From positions 992,001-1,056,000 of the forward strand of contig NZ_FXAF01000011.1 in NCBI RefSeq assembly GCF_900177415.1: 64,000 nt of DNA, read 5' to 3'. The translations under genes and the position numbers were made by a program. Every line of letters begins with the position of its first letter. The stretch's first letter is position 1. This DNA is from Xaviernesmea oryzae (GTDB taxonomy: Bacteria > Pseudomonadota > Alphaproteobacteria > Rhizobiales > Rhizobiaceae). A model generated the notes under the pieces. That model saw only the letters and a program-made list of their open reading frames with translations. It did no database searches and was not told where the DNA came from. Shown here one piece after another: positions 43,441 to 51,378 of the stretch.

Positions 43441-44475
43441 TTGACGTCTGCCGCACACTATCTCAACGCATCCGAAGCCGCCGGGCGGCTCGGCATATCC
43501 CAGAAGGCGCTTCGCCTTTATGAACAGCGCGGCCTCGTGTCGCCGGTTCGCACCGCTGCGGGCTGGCGTACTTACGGCCCGGCCGAAATGGCCCGCGCCG
43601 CCGAGATCGCGGCGCTGAGGGCCCTCGGCCTCAGCCTCGCCCAGGTGGCGCGGGTGCTGAAAGGCGATCCGCAAGGGCTGGCGCCCGCGCTCGCCGCCCA
43701 TCAGAAACGGCTCGAAGAAGAAATCCGGGGGCTTTCGGTCAAGGTCGAGACCGTCCGCGATCTGCGCGCCGGCCTTGCCGACGGCCATCCCCCGAAGATG
43801 CGGGAGCTGGCGCGGCTGGTCCGCCCGGCGGCCGAGATCGTGGCCGCCTTCGACCTTCCCTGGCCCTGGGGCGGCGAGCGGTTCGAGCTCAGGGATATCA
43901 AGCCGCTGAACTATATCATCGGCCCGCTCGGCAGCGGCAAGACGCGGCTCGCGATGGCGATTGCCGAAAACCTGCCGGGCGCCCTCTTCGTCGGCCTCGA
44001 CCGCGCCGCGGACGACGCTGCAGCCGCCAGAGCCCGCATGCAGGCCGATGCGGCGCTGAAAGCGCAGGTCGAGCGGGCGCTGGGCTGGCTCGTGGAGGAT
44101 GGCGCCACGCTTTTGCCCGGCCTCACCGCCCTCCTCGCCGCGCTGGAGGCCGGCCCCGGCGAGATTCCCGTCATCGACATGATCGAACAGGGGCTGGATC
44201 AGGCGACGCAGGAGGCGGTGATCGCCCATCTGCGCCGGCGTGGATCAGGCGCTCGGCCGGTCTTCATGCTGACGCGCTCCTCGGCGATCCTCGATCTCGC
44301 GGCCGTCGGCCCGGACGAGGCGATCATCCTCTGCCCGGCCAACCACAATCCCCCAGGCCGCGTGATGCCCTATCCGGGGGCGCCGGGTTACGAGGCCGTC
44401 GCCACCTGCCTTGCCCCGCCGGACGTCCGCGCCCGAACCGAAGGCGTCATCGCCTGGCGGCCGCAGGTCGCCTGA
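43441..44475 (+). CDS. MerR-family regulator fused to a P-loop ATPase-like domain
   Basis: A 344-residue protein. Residues 1-75 are a MerR winged helix (YLNASEAAGRLGISQKALRLYEQRGLV), and 76-115 the dimer coiled coil. From about 145 it has FELRDIKPLNYIIGPLGSGKTRLAMAIAENL, a Walker A motif (GPLGSGKT), then VIDMIEQGLDQATQEAVIAHLRRRG and PVFMLTRSSAILDL, reminiscent of an ABC-type Walker B and H-loop region. There are no effector Cys residues. The start is TTG with GAGGTGATTCC before it. The ligand is unknown. Confidence 0.82.
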   Translation: MTSAAHYLNASEAAGRLGISQKALRLYEQRGLVSPVRTAAGWRTYGPAEMARAAEIAALRALGLSLAQVARVLKGDPQGLAPALAAHQKRLEEEIRGLSVKVETVRDLRAGLADGHPPKMRELARLVRPAAEIVAAFDLPWPWGGERFELRDIKPLNYIIGPLGSGKTRLAMAIAENLPGALFVGLDRAADDAAAARARMQADAALKAQVERALGWLVEDGATLLPGLTALLAALEAGPGEIPVIDMIEQGLDQATQEAVIAHLRRRGSGARPVFMLTRSSAILDLAAVGPDEAIILCPANHNPPGRVMPYPGAPGYEAVATCLAPPDVRARTEGVIAWRPQVA

Positions 44476-44487
44476 GCCTCACAAACA

Positions 44488-44519
44488 AAAACCCCGCCGG
44501 TTTGCGCCGGCGGGGTTTT
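44488..44519. terminator. Bidirectional terminator between the MerR gene and clpP
   Basis: AAAACCCCGCCGG and CCGGCGGGGTTTT form a perfect 13-bp stem with a 6-base loop. It lies 12 bp after the MerR stop and 22 bp after the clpP stop on the other strand, and serves both. Confidence 0.92.
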
Positions 44520-44541
44520 GCTTTTCAGAAATTCAACCCGA

Positions 44542-45159
44542 TCAGATTTCGCTCTGGGAGGTGACGATGCGCGCCACCAGGCCGTAGTCCTTGGCCTCTT
44601 CGGCGGACAGCCAGTAGTCGCGCTCGATATCCTTGGCGATCTTTTCCTCCGGCTGACCGGTGGCCTTGGAGAAGATCTTGATCAGCCGCTCGTTCATCTT
44701 GATGATCTCGCGCGCCTGGATCTCGATATCGGATGCCATGCCGCGGGTGCCGCCGGACGGTTGGTGCAGCAGGAAGCGGGTGTTCGGCAGCGCGATGCGA
44801 CGCTCCTTGGCGGCCGAGACGTAGATCAGCGCGCCGGCGGAAGCGACCCAGCCCGTGCCTATCATCCAGACTTTCGGCTTGATGAACTTGACCATGTCGT
44901 GGACCGAATCGCCCGATTCCACATGCCCGCCGGGAGAGTTCACGTAGATGCGAATGTCCTCGTCGCTGGCGGCGGCGAGCGCCACGAGCTGCGTGTTGAC
45001 CTTCTGCGCCAGTTCCTGGGTGATCGGCCCGTAGATGAAGATCGAACGCGACTTGAAAAGGTTCGCCTCCGTTTCCTTGCCGAGCGGCAGTTCCTTCGTC
45101 TTGTCGTCCTTGTCGTCTTCGTCGTCGAGCACGGTAAATGTCTCCTGCATCAGATTCAT
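44542..45159 (-). CDS. clpP: ClpP-family serine protease subunit
   Basis: A 205-residue ClpP-type protein. The catalytic Ser is in GTGWVASAGALIYVSAAKERR and the His in RFLLHQPSGGTRGMASDIEIQAREI. It differs from the main ClpP (usually GQAASMG and IMIHQP), so it is probably an alternative ClpP paralogue of the kind found in rhizobia. An acidic stretch (LDDEDDKDDKTKELP) precedes the core. A start at codon 4 (45150) is also possible. Confidence 0.9.
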   Translation of the reverse strand: MNLMQETFTVLDDEDDKDDKTKELPLGKETEANLFKSRSIFIYGPITQELAQKVNTQLVALAAASDEDIRIYVNSPGGHVESGDSVHDMVKFIKPKVWMIGTGWVASAGALIYVSAAKERRIALPNTRFLLHQPSGGTRGMASDIEIQAREIIKMNERLIKIFSKATGQPEEKIAKDIERDYWLSAEEAKDYGLVARIVTSQSEI

Positions 45160-45347
45160 ATACCGGACATAATGCGTTCGCGGCCGTAAAACAATGGAGT
45201 GCGGAGTCTAACACGGCACCTTCCGACGACTAAGGTGAATGACGTAGTGACGAGCCGTGCTGCACCGCGATTGCCGATGGACAGGCGGAAGGCGCCCGCC
45301 TATCCTCCGGCTTCGTTATGCATGCTTATAATTTTCAGGGGACCAAA

Positions 45348-45935
45348 ATGCTGAAACGCCTTTCGCTCGCCGCCGCGATCCTTGCGGCCGCAACCGCGCC
45401 CGCCTTCGCCCATCTCGATCCGGATGCGCACGGCTCCTTCATGGCCGGCTTCTCGCATCCGCTCTTCGGCCTCGATCACATCCTCGCCATGGTCGCGGTC
45501 GGCCTCTGGGCGGCGCAGATAGCCAGGGAGGACAAGAACAACAGGGCTCTCTGGGTCGTTCCGTCCGCTTTCGTCGGCACCATGGCGGTCGGCTTCCTTC
45601 TGGCGCTTTCCGGCATCGGCCTCCCCTTCGTCGAACCGGCGATCCTCGCCTCCGTCATCGGCCTCGGCCTGCTGGTAGCGATGGCCGTGAAGCTTCCCGT
45701 TTCGGCTTGCGCAGCCATCGTCGGCGTCTTCGCCCTCTTCCACGGTCATGCGCATGGCGGCGAACTCGGTACGGCCGGTGCCCTGCAGTTCGGTATCGGC
45801 TTCGCAATCGCAACGGCGCTTCTGCATGTCGCCGGCATCGCGCTCGGCCTGGGCATCTCCCGTTTCGCGCCCTCCGTCACCCGCATCGCCGGAGCGGCCA
45901 CCGCCCTTCTCGGCCTGTCGCTGGTCTTCGGCTGA
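45348..45935 (+). CDS. hupE: HupE/UreJ-family membrane protein
   Basis: A 195-residue protein with a signal peptide (MLKRLSLAAAILAAATAPAFA) and six spans. The family metal motifs HPLFGLDHILAM and HGHAHGGEL are present; members import nickel or cobalt. No hydrogenase or urease genes are nearby. AGGGGACC precedes the ATG; a frame from 45318 would add an unlikely tail. Confidence 0.9.
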   Translation: MLKRLSLAAAILAAATAPAFAHLDPDAHGSFMAGFSHPLFGLDHILAMVAVGLWAAQIAREDKNNRALWVVPSAFVGTMAVGFLLALSGIGLPFVEPAILASVIGLGLLVAMAVKLPVSACAAIVGVFALFHGHAHGGELGTAGALQFGIGFAIATALLHVAGIALGLGISRFAPSVTRIAGAATALLGLSLVFG

Positions 45936-45957
45936 ACCGAAGATTACCGAGATTTAA

Positions 45958-45989
45958 GGGGATTGCGGCTTTGAAAAACCGGAATCCCC
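45958..45989. terminator. Hairpin after hupE
   Basis: GGGGATT and AATCCCC pair over 7 bp, with a further CGG/CCG step inside. It lies 22 bp after the hupE stop and has no T-run, so it may be a weak terminator or an mRNA end-stabiliser. Confidence 0.4.
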
Positions 45990-46032
45990 GCCTACCTCCT
46001 TGAGCATGGCAACAATCCGCAAGGAGGCAGAC

Positions 46033-46845
46033 ATGTCACCGGAAGAACGCCAGCTCCTCACTACCCTTTTCGACCGCGTGCGGACGGCATCCGCCACGCC
46101 GCGCGATCGCGAGGCGGAAACCTTCATCGACCAGGCAACCCGCGAACAGCCCTATGCCACCTATTATCTGGCACAGGCCGTGGTCGTGCAGGAAAAAGGC
46201 CTGGAAGCCGCCGCCAACCGCATCCGTGAACTGGAGGATCGCGTCCGCGAGCTCGAGGCCGGTGAAAGCGAACATCACCGCGCCGAACAGGGCGGCGGGT
46301 TCCTGAGCTCGATTTTCGGGTCCGGCCAGCCGCACCAGCCGGCGCCCACGTCGCAATCCAGCTCTCCCGCCTCCGGCCCGTGGAACAGCGCGCCGCGGCA
46401 GAGCTACCGGACCGGCCGCGATGACGGCGACGGCTACCGCGCTCCGCCGCCCTCCGGTCCCTGGAGCGCCCAGGCCTATGCTCCCTCCGCCGGCGGCAGC
46501 TTTTTGCGAGGCGCGTTGGGCACCGCTGCAGGCGTGGCCGGCGGCATGCTGCTCGCCAATTCGCTGTCGGGCATTTTCGGCAGTCACATGAATTCGCTCG
46601 GCTGGGGTTCGCCTTTCGAGGGGGCCAATCCCTTCGGGGACGCTACGCCGGCCGAGGAAACCGTCATCAACAACTATTACGGCGACGACGCCATCCGCGA
46701 GGCCGGCGGCAATGACGCCGCGATTGCGGATGCGGATACCAATGACGGCTGGCAGCGGGCCGACTACGGCAGCAACGATTTCGCCGACGACCAGCCCGAT
46801 TTCGACAACAGCGATCTCGGCAACGACGACTCGATGGACGTCTAG
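46033..46845 (+). CDS. DUF2076 family protein
   Basis: A 270-residue protein. It starts MSPEERQLLTTLFDRVRTAS, the DUF2076 signature, with a coiled coil (ANRIRELEDRVRELEA), a Pro/Ser-rich linker, a Gly/Ala hydrophobic segment (FLRGALGTAAGVAGGMLLANSLSGIFG) and an acidic C-terminus. GGAGG precedes the ATG at 46033. Members are thought to be periplasmic or membrane-associated; the role is unknown. It converges exactly with queF, with no gap. Confidence 0.88.
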   Translation: MSPEERQLLTTLFDRVRTASATPRDREAETFIDQATREQPYATYYLAQAVVVQEKGLEAAANRIRELEDRVRELEAGESEHHRAEQGGGFLSSIFGSGQPHQPAPTSQSSSPASGPWNSAPRQSYRTGRDDGDGYRAPPPSGPWSAQAYAPSAGGSFLRGALGTAAGVAGGMLLANSLSGIFGSHMNSLGWGSPFEGANPFGDATPAEETVINNYYGDDAIREAGGNDAAIADADTNDGWQRADYGSNDFADDQPDFDNSDLGNDDSMDV

Positions 46846-47310
46846 TCAGCCACGCCCTCTATACGTCGCAACCCCCTGCTCCGGCAGCCAGACGCCGGCC
46901 GGCGCCTCGCCCGTCTGCCAGAAGACGTCGATCGGGATGCCGCCGCGCGGATACCAGTAGGCACCGATCCGAAGCCATTTCGGGGCGAGCAGGTCGACGA
47001 TGCGCTTGGCGATATAGATCGAGCAATCCTCGTGGAAGGCGCCGTGGTTCCTGAACGAATGCAGGAAGAGCTTCAGCGACTTCGATTCCACCAGAAAACC
47101 GTCGGGAATGTAGTCGATGACGATATGCGCGAAATCCGGCTGCCCGGTCATCGGGCAGAGCGAGGTGAATTCCGGCGCCGTGAAGCGCACCACGTAATCG
47201 GTGCCCTGATTGCCGTTCGGCACCTTTTCCAGCACCGCCGCCTCCGGGCTCTGCGGCGCCTCAACATTCGATCCGAGCTGCTTGAGCCCGCTGACATCCG
47301 TCATCGTCAT
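46846..47310 (-). CDS. queF: NADPH-dependent 7-cyano-7-deazaguanine reductase
   Basis: A 154-residue short-form QueF, which reduces preQ0 to preQ1 for queuosine. FTSLCPMTGQPDFAHIVIDYIP holds the active Cys and Asp, and LKLFLHSFRNHGAFHEDC the substrate loop. The ATG at 47310 overlaps the cation-efflux stop by 4 bp, so the two are coupled. Confidence 0.94.
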   Translation of the reverse strand: MTMTDVSGLKQLGSNVEAPQSPEAAVLEKVPNGNQGTDYVVRFTAPEFTSLCPMTGQPDFAHIVIDYIPDGFLVESKSLKLFLHSFRNHGAFHEDCSIYIAKRIVDLLAPKWLRIGAYWYPRGGIPIDVFWQTGEAPAGVWLPEQGVATYRGRG

Positions 47311-48224
47311 TTGCCTGTTCCTTCGACTTCTACCTTCTGTCCATGGGCGCGCTCGCCTTCGGGCTCCACATGGATCGCCAATGTGGCGCCGGGAATAATC
47401 TCTTTGATCGCATCTTCCAAGCGGTCGCAGATGCCATGCGCCTCCTCCACGCTCATTTCCGCCGGCACGACGAGATGGAAATCGATGAAGGCCGCCGCCC
47501 CCGCCCGCCGGGATTTCAGGTCGTGCACGCCGAGCGCACCGCCGGAACAGGCGGTGATCGCCTCCCGCACGGCCGCCTCCTCGTCCGGTTCCAGCGCCCT
47601 GTCCATCAGACCGCCGAGCGAATGGGAGATCACCTTGTAGCCCTGCCAGAGGATGTTGAAGGCGACGAGGATGGCGAGCAGCGGGTCGAGGATCGCATAA
47701 CCCGTCAGGACGGCGAGGATGAGGCCGACGAAGACGCCGGCCGACGTCACCACATCGGACATGATGTGGCGGCCATCCGCCTCCATCGCCGGCGAACGAT
47801 GCGCCTTGCCGGTTCTGATCAGGATCGTCGCCCAGACGCCGTTGATGATGCCGGCAAGCCCGTTGATCGCAAGGCCCGGAACCGGCGCATCGAGCAGTTT
47901 CGGCTCGAAAAGCGCGCCCCACGCCTCCTGGATGATGAGCAGCGCGGCGACGACGATCAGCACGCCTTCGATGACGGCGGAGATATATTCCGCCTTGTGA
48001 TGCCCGAACTGGTGATCGTGATCGGCCGGGCGCTGCGCATAGCGGATGACGAAATAGGCGATGAAGGCGGCGGCGACGTTGACGAGGGATTCGAGCCCGT
48101 CCGAAAGCAGCGCGACCGAACCCGTCACCCACCAGGCGAGCATCTTCAGACCCATCACCGCGAGCGACAGCGGGATGCCCCAGAAGGCCAGCCGTTCGAC
48201 GATATTCGTATCCCTCACCACCAT
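47307..48224 (-). CDS. Cation diffusion facilitator (zinc/iron efflux)
   Basis: A 305-residue CDF transporter. The conserved Asp/His pairs are visible in SVALLSDGLESLVNVAAAFIAY, FGHHKAEYISAVIEGVLIV and MEADGRHIMSDVVTSAGV, and the cytoplasmic C-terminal domain follows. AAGGACGACA precedes the ATG at 48224; in-frame starts further upstream lack a site. It overlaps queF. Confidence 0.9.
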   Translation of the reverse strand: MVVRDTNIVERLAFWGIPLSLAVMGLKMLAWWVTGSVALLSDGLESLVNVAAAFIAYFVIRYAQRPADHDHQFGHHKAEYISAVIEGVLIVVAALLIIQEAWGALFEPKLLDAPVPGLAINGLAGIINGVWATILIRTGKAHRSPAMEADGRHIMSDVVTSAGVFVGLILAVLTGYAILDPLLAILVAFNILWQGYKVISHSLGGLMDRALEPDEEAAVREAITACSGGALGVHDLKSRRAGAAAFIDFHLVVPAEMSVEEAHGICDRLEDAIKEIIPGATLAIHVEPEGERAHGQKVEVEGTGK

Positions 48225-48365
48225 TGTCGTCCTTATGCGCATGCGAATGATTTGCAGGGCCGGAGCCCCAAAACGGCGAAACCGCCGGCGCAACGGATGT
48301 TGCTCGGCGGTTTCGGTTGGCCGGGTGTATGACTCAGATGGGCGGGCTTGTCAAAGGAGAATGGT

Positions 48366-48869
48366 CTACCCGAAGATCACCGCCATCTGGATCGCGTCGA
48401 TATACCGTCCGTCGATCCTCACCGCGTCGCGGGCCACGCCTTCGCGCATGAAGCCGACCTTTTCGTAGAGCGCGATCGCTCTGGGATTGTCCGCATGAAC
48501 ATGGAGTTCGACGCGATGCAGGCCGAGTTCGCGGGCGGCATCGAGAGCCGCCGTGATCAGCCGCCTGCCCAATCCCTTGTCGCGATAGCCCGGAATGATG
48601 CCCATGCCGAGCGAGCCGCGATGTGCATGGCTCGGCCTGCCCTCCCGGCGGATATCGCACCAGCCGACCACTTCGCCGTCAACGACCGCCACGAATTGCG
48701 GATGCCCGTTTTCGATCATGTCGAGAATGAAGGAGCGTGTGGATTCGAGCGGCGGCGCCTCCAGGAAGGTCAGATATTTCCGCTCGCGCGAGACCGTATC
48801 GAGAGCCCTGTGAAAGCTCTCGATATGCTCGGGCCGCATGGCCTCGATGCTGACGGCTCCGGACGCCAT
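48366..48869 (-). CDS. GNAT acetyltransferase downstream of trpE(G)
   Basis: A 167-residue protein with LGMGIIPGYRDKGLGRRLITAALDAARELGLHRVELHVHADNPRAIALYEKVGF, a complete acetyl-CoA-binding core. The ATG overlaps the trpE(G) stop (GTGATG), so it is translationally coupled to tryptophan synthesis. A GTG one codon upstream is possible. Substrate unknown. Confidence 0.88.
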   Translation of the reverse strand: MASGAVSIEAMRPEHIESFHRALDTVSRERKYLTFLEAPPLESTRSFILDMIENGHPQFVAVVDGEVVGWCDIRREGRPSHAHRGSLGMGIIPGYRDKGLGRRLITAALDAARELGLHRVELHVHADNPRAIALYEKVGFMREGVARDAVRIDGRYIDAIQMAVIFG

Positions 48870-51058
48870 CACGCAGCCTTCGTTTCACGTTTGCGCGAAA
48901 GATGCGCCACGACGTTCTCGATCATCCGCATGCCGGCGTCGCCGCCGAGCGTCATGATCGATTCGGGGTGGAACTGCACCGCCGCGACAGGCTCCTTGAC
49001 GTGTTCGATACCCATGATCGTGCCGTCCTCGCTTTCCGCCGTGATCGTGAAGTCGGGATGCAGCGTCTTGGGATCGGCAAAAATCGAGTGATAGCGGCCG
49101 ACCGTCACTTCCCGGGCGAGCCCGGAGAAGACGATGCCCGGCTCCAGCACGCGGATGCGCGACGGCTTGCCGTGCATGGGAAGCGCGAGATGCCTCAATT
49201 CGCCGCCATAGGCCTCGGCTAGCGCCTGCAGGCCGAGGCAGACGCCGAATATCGGCAGGTTCCTTGCCCTCGCCTTCTTGATCGTCGCCTTGCAGTCGAA
49301 ATCCTTCGGATTGCCCGGACCGGGCGACAGCACCACAAGGTCCGGATCGAGCCGGTCGAAGACCTCTTCCGGCACCGGCGTGCGCACGGTCGAGACGGTG
49401 GCGCCCGTCTGGCGGAAATAGTTGGCGAGCGTGTGGACGAAACTGTCCTCATGGTCGACGAGCAGGATCTTCACGCCCTGCCCGACGCGCGCGACGTCAC
49501 GGCCGGCCTTGGCCGTATTGCCGGTCCGGGCGTCGCGGATGGCGGCAAGCATGGCGGAAGCCTTCAGTTCGGTTTCCGCCTCTTCCTCATGGGGATCGCT
49601 GTCGTTCAAAAGCGTCGCTCCTGCTCTCACTTCCGCAATGCCGTCCTTGACGCGGATGGTCCGCAGCGTCAGCCCGGTGTTCATGTCGCCGTTGAAGCCC
49701 ACCATGCCGATCGCCCCGCCATACCATGCCCGCGGGCTCTTCTCGTGGTTCTCGATGAAGCGCATGGCCCAGAGCTTCGGCGCGCCGGTGACCGTCACCG
49801 CCCAGGCATGCGACAGAAAACCGTCGAAAGCGTCCATGTCCGGACGCAGGCGTCCCTCGATGTGATCGACGGTGTGGATGAGGCGCGAATACATCTCGAT
49901 CTGCCGCCGGCCGATCACCTTCACCGAACCCGGCTCGCAGACGCGGGACTTGTCGTTGCGGTCCACATCCGAGCACATGGTGAGCTCGGATTCGTCCTTC
50001 TTGGAATTGAGCAGCTTCAGGATCTGCTCGCTGTCCGAGATCGCGTCCTCGCCGCGCTTGATCGTGCCGGAAATCGGGCAGGTCTCGATCCGCCGGCCCG
50101 AAACGCGCACGAACATCTCCGGCGAGGCGCCGATCAGGTATTCCTGCTTCCCGAGATTGATGAAGAAGGAATAGGGCGACGGATTGATCGCCTTCAGCCG
50201 GTTGGAAATCTCCGAAGGCTTGCTATCGCAGCGCTCCATGAATTTCTGGCCAGGCACCACCTCGAAGAGGTCGCCGCGGCGGAAACTCTCCTTGGCCTTG
50301 GTGACGAGCTGGGCGTATTCGCCGGGCTTGTGATCGCCCTTCGGCGGCGTAGCCGTCGTACGCTGGAAGGGCTCGGGCGCGATTTCGTCCGATCTGCCCT
50401 CGGTCGTCACGCCATCCCTGGCAAAGTCGTAGCGGTCGATCCAGGCCTTGGCCGCATGATGATCGACGACCAGGATTTCGTCCGGCAGGAAGAGCACCAT
50501 GTCACGCTGATCTTCCGGCCGCTGCATGGAAAGCTTGATGGCATCGAACTGGAAGGCGAGATCGTAGCCGAAGGCGCCGAAGAGGCCGATCGCCGAATCC
50601 GCTTCCGAATGGAAGAGATCGACGATGGCCCGCAGCACGGAAAAGACCGTCGGCATCTTGGACCGCTCTTCTTCCGTGAAGACGCGGGCGGGCTCGTTGA
50701 CGGTGAGGTCCAGCCTGCGGGCGGTGCTTGCCCCCAGCGTCAGGTCGGCGACCGTCATCAGCTTGGCCGTGACGAAGCCGAGCAGGACCTCGCCGCGTTC
50801 GTTATAGGCCTCGATCCACACCTTTCGGCCGTTGCAGGAGATGCCGAGCGGCGGATCGACGATCGCGGTGTCCCAGCGGGTGTAGCGTCCGGGATACTCG
50901 TAGTTGGAGGAGAACACCGCGCCGCGCCGCTCGTCGAGCCTGTCCACGTAGGAGGAGATGGCGCTGGCATAATCGGCCGCGCGCCGCTGCCGGCTGACGG
51001 TGATCCCTCCCCGGGTCTCGTAAACTTCCGAACCGTCATCCCGAATGATCGTTACCAT
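48869..51058 (-). CDS. trpE(G): Anthranilate synthase, fused components I and II
   Basis: A 729-residue single-chain enzyme, the arrangement known from rhizobia. The chorismate-binding part (first 500 residues or so) has NPSPYSFFINLGKQEYLIGASPEMFVRVSGRRIETCPISGTIKRG and ELTMCSDVDRNDKSRVCEPG. The amidotransferase part has ILLVDHEDSFVHTLANYFRQ, LSPGPGNPKDFDCK, IFGVCLGLQALAEAYGG (active Cys) and VAAVQFHPESIMT. GGAGAGGACA precedes the ATG at 51058. It is controlled by the trpL attenuator upstream. Confidence 0.97.
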   Translation of the reverse strand: MVTIIRDDGSEVYETRGGITVSRQRRAADYASAISSYVDRLDERRGAVFSSNYEYPGRYTRWDTAIVDPPLGISCNGRKVWIEAYNERGEVLLGFVTAKLMTVADLTLGASTARRLDLTVNEPARVFTEEERSKMPTVFSVLRAIVDLFHSEADSAIGLFGAFGYDLAFQFDAIKLSMQRPEDQRDMVLFLPDEILVVDHHAAKAWIDRYDFARDGVTTEGRSDEIAPEPFQRTTATPPKGDHKPGEYAQLVTKAKESFRRGDLFEVVPGQKFMERCDSKPSEISNRLKAINPSPYSFFINLGKQEYLIGASPEMFVRVSGRRIETCPISGTIKRGEDAISDSEQILKLLNSKKDESELTMCSDVDRNDKSRVCEPGSVKVIGRRQIEMYSRLIHTVDHIEGRLRPDMDAFDGFLSHAWAVTVTGAPKLWAMRFIENHEKSPRAWYGGAIGMVGFNGDMNTGLTLRTIRVKDGIAEVRAGATLLNDSDPHEEEAETELKASAMLAAIRDARTGNTAKAGRDVARVGQGVKILLVDHEDSFVHTLANYFRQTGATVSTVRTPVPEEVFDRLDPDLVVLSPGPGNPKDFDCKATIKKARARNLPIFGVCLGLQALAEAYGGELRHLALPMHGKPSRIRVLEPGIVFSGLAREVTVGRYHSIFADPKTLHPDFTITAESEDGTIMGIEHVKEPVAAVQFHPESIMTLGGDAGMRMIENVVAHLSRKRETKAA

Positions 51059-51143
51059 TGTCCTCTCCGATCCTTTGCTTCGGCGCAATTCCGGAGGGAA
51101 ACCTTCCCGGAACTGCTCGTTGCCCGGTCCCTTTGCGGCCAAC

Positions 51144-51174
51144 AAAAAAGCCGCCTCGGTTCTCGGGCGGCTTT
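51144..51174 (-). terminator. trpE(G) attenuator terminator
   Basis: On the minus strand AAAGCCGCC (51174-51166) and GGCGGCTTT (51155-51147) close a 9-bp stem followed by T6. It is 28 nt after the trpL stop and about 85 nt before the trpE(G) ATG. Terminated RNA would be about 115 nt. Confidence 0.85.
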
Positions 51175-51201
51175 GTGTCGTCTGTCGATGGACATGACTG
51201 G

Positions 51202-51258
51202 TCAAGGCCGCGTGAAGCGTGCCGGCCACCAGTTACCGATGTTCATCGAAATCGTCAT
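51202..51258 (-). CDS. trpL: trp leader peptide TrpL
   Basis: An 18-residue peptide, MTISMNIGNWWPARFTRP, with two adjacent Trp codons. From memory, the Sinorhizobium leader is [14 protein letters not shown]; aligned from Met-1, residues N6, I7, W10, W11, A13 and R14 coincide, so this is a true homologue with the third Trp changed to Pro and four extra residues. It appears leaderless: TAACAA ends 8 nt before the ATG. Ribosome stalling at WW should disrupt the downstream terminator. Confidence 0.88.
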   Translation of the reverse strand: MTISMNIGNWWPARFTRP

Positions 51259-51266
51259 GGGCGGAA

Positions 51267-51295
51267 TTGTTAGCCGCAGTCGCGGCGGCGCGCAA
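51267..51295 (-). promoter_or_regulatory. Promoter of the trpL-trpE(G) leader
   Basis: TTGCGC (51295-51290) and TAACAA (51272-51267) are 17 bp apart. The -10 box ends 8 nt from the trpL ATG, so the start site should be at or next to the AUG. Confidence 0.65.
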
Positions 51296-51378
51296 GCGAA
51301 TTTCTTCCGCTGCGATGCGACCAAAACCGGGGCAAACGCGTTGCCACCCCGGAAACCCGCCCCAGGGAGGAAACGAGC

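Noticed and set aside
44542..45159. Inactive ClpP homologue
   Set aside because: The Ser in VASAG and the His in LLHQP are both present, so loss of activity is not supported.
45160..45347. A metal or cobalamin riboswitch ahead of hupE
   Set aside because: No cobalamin-box or NiCo-type conserved segments could be recognised in this 188-bp gap.
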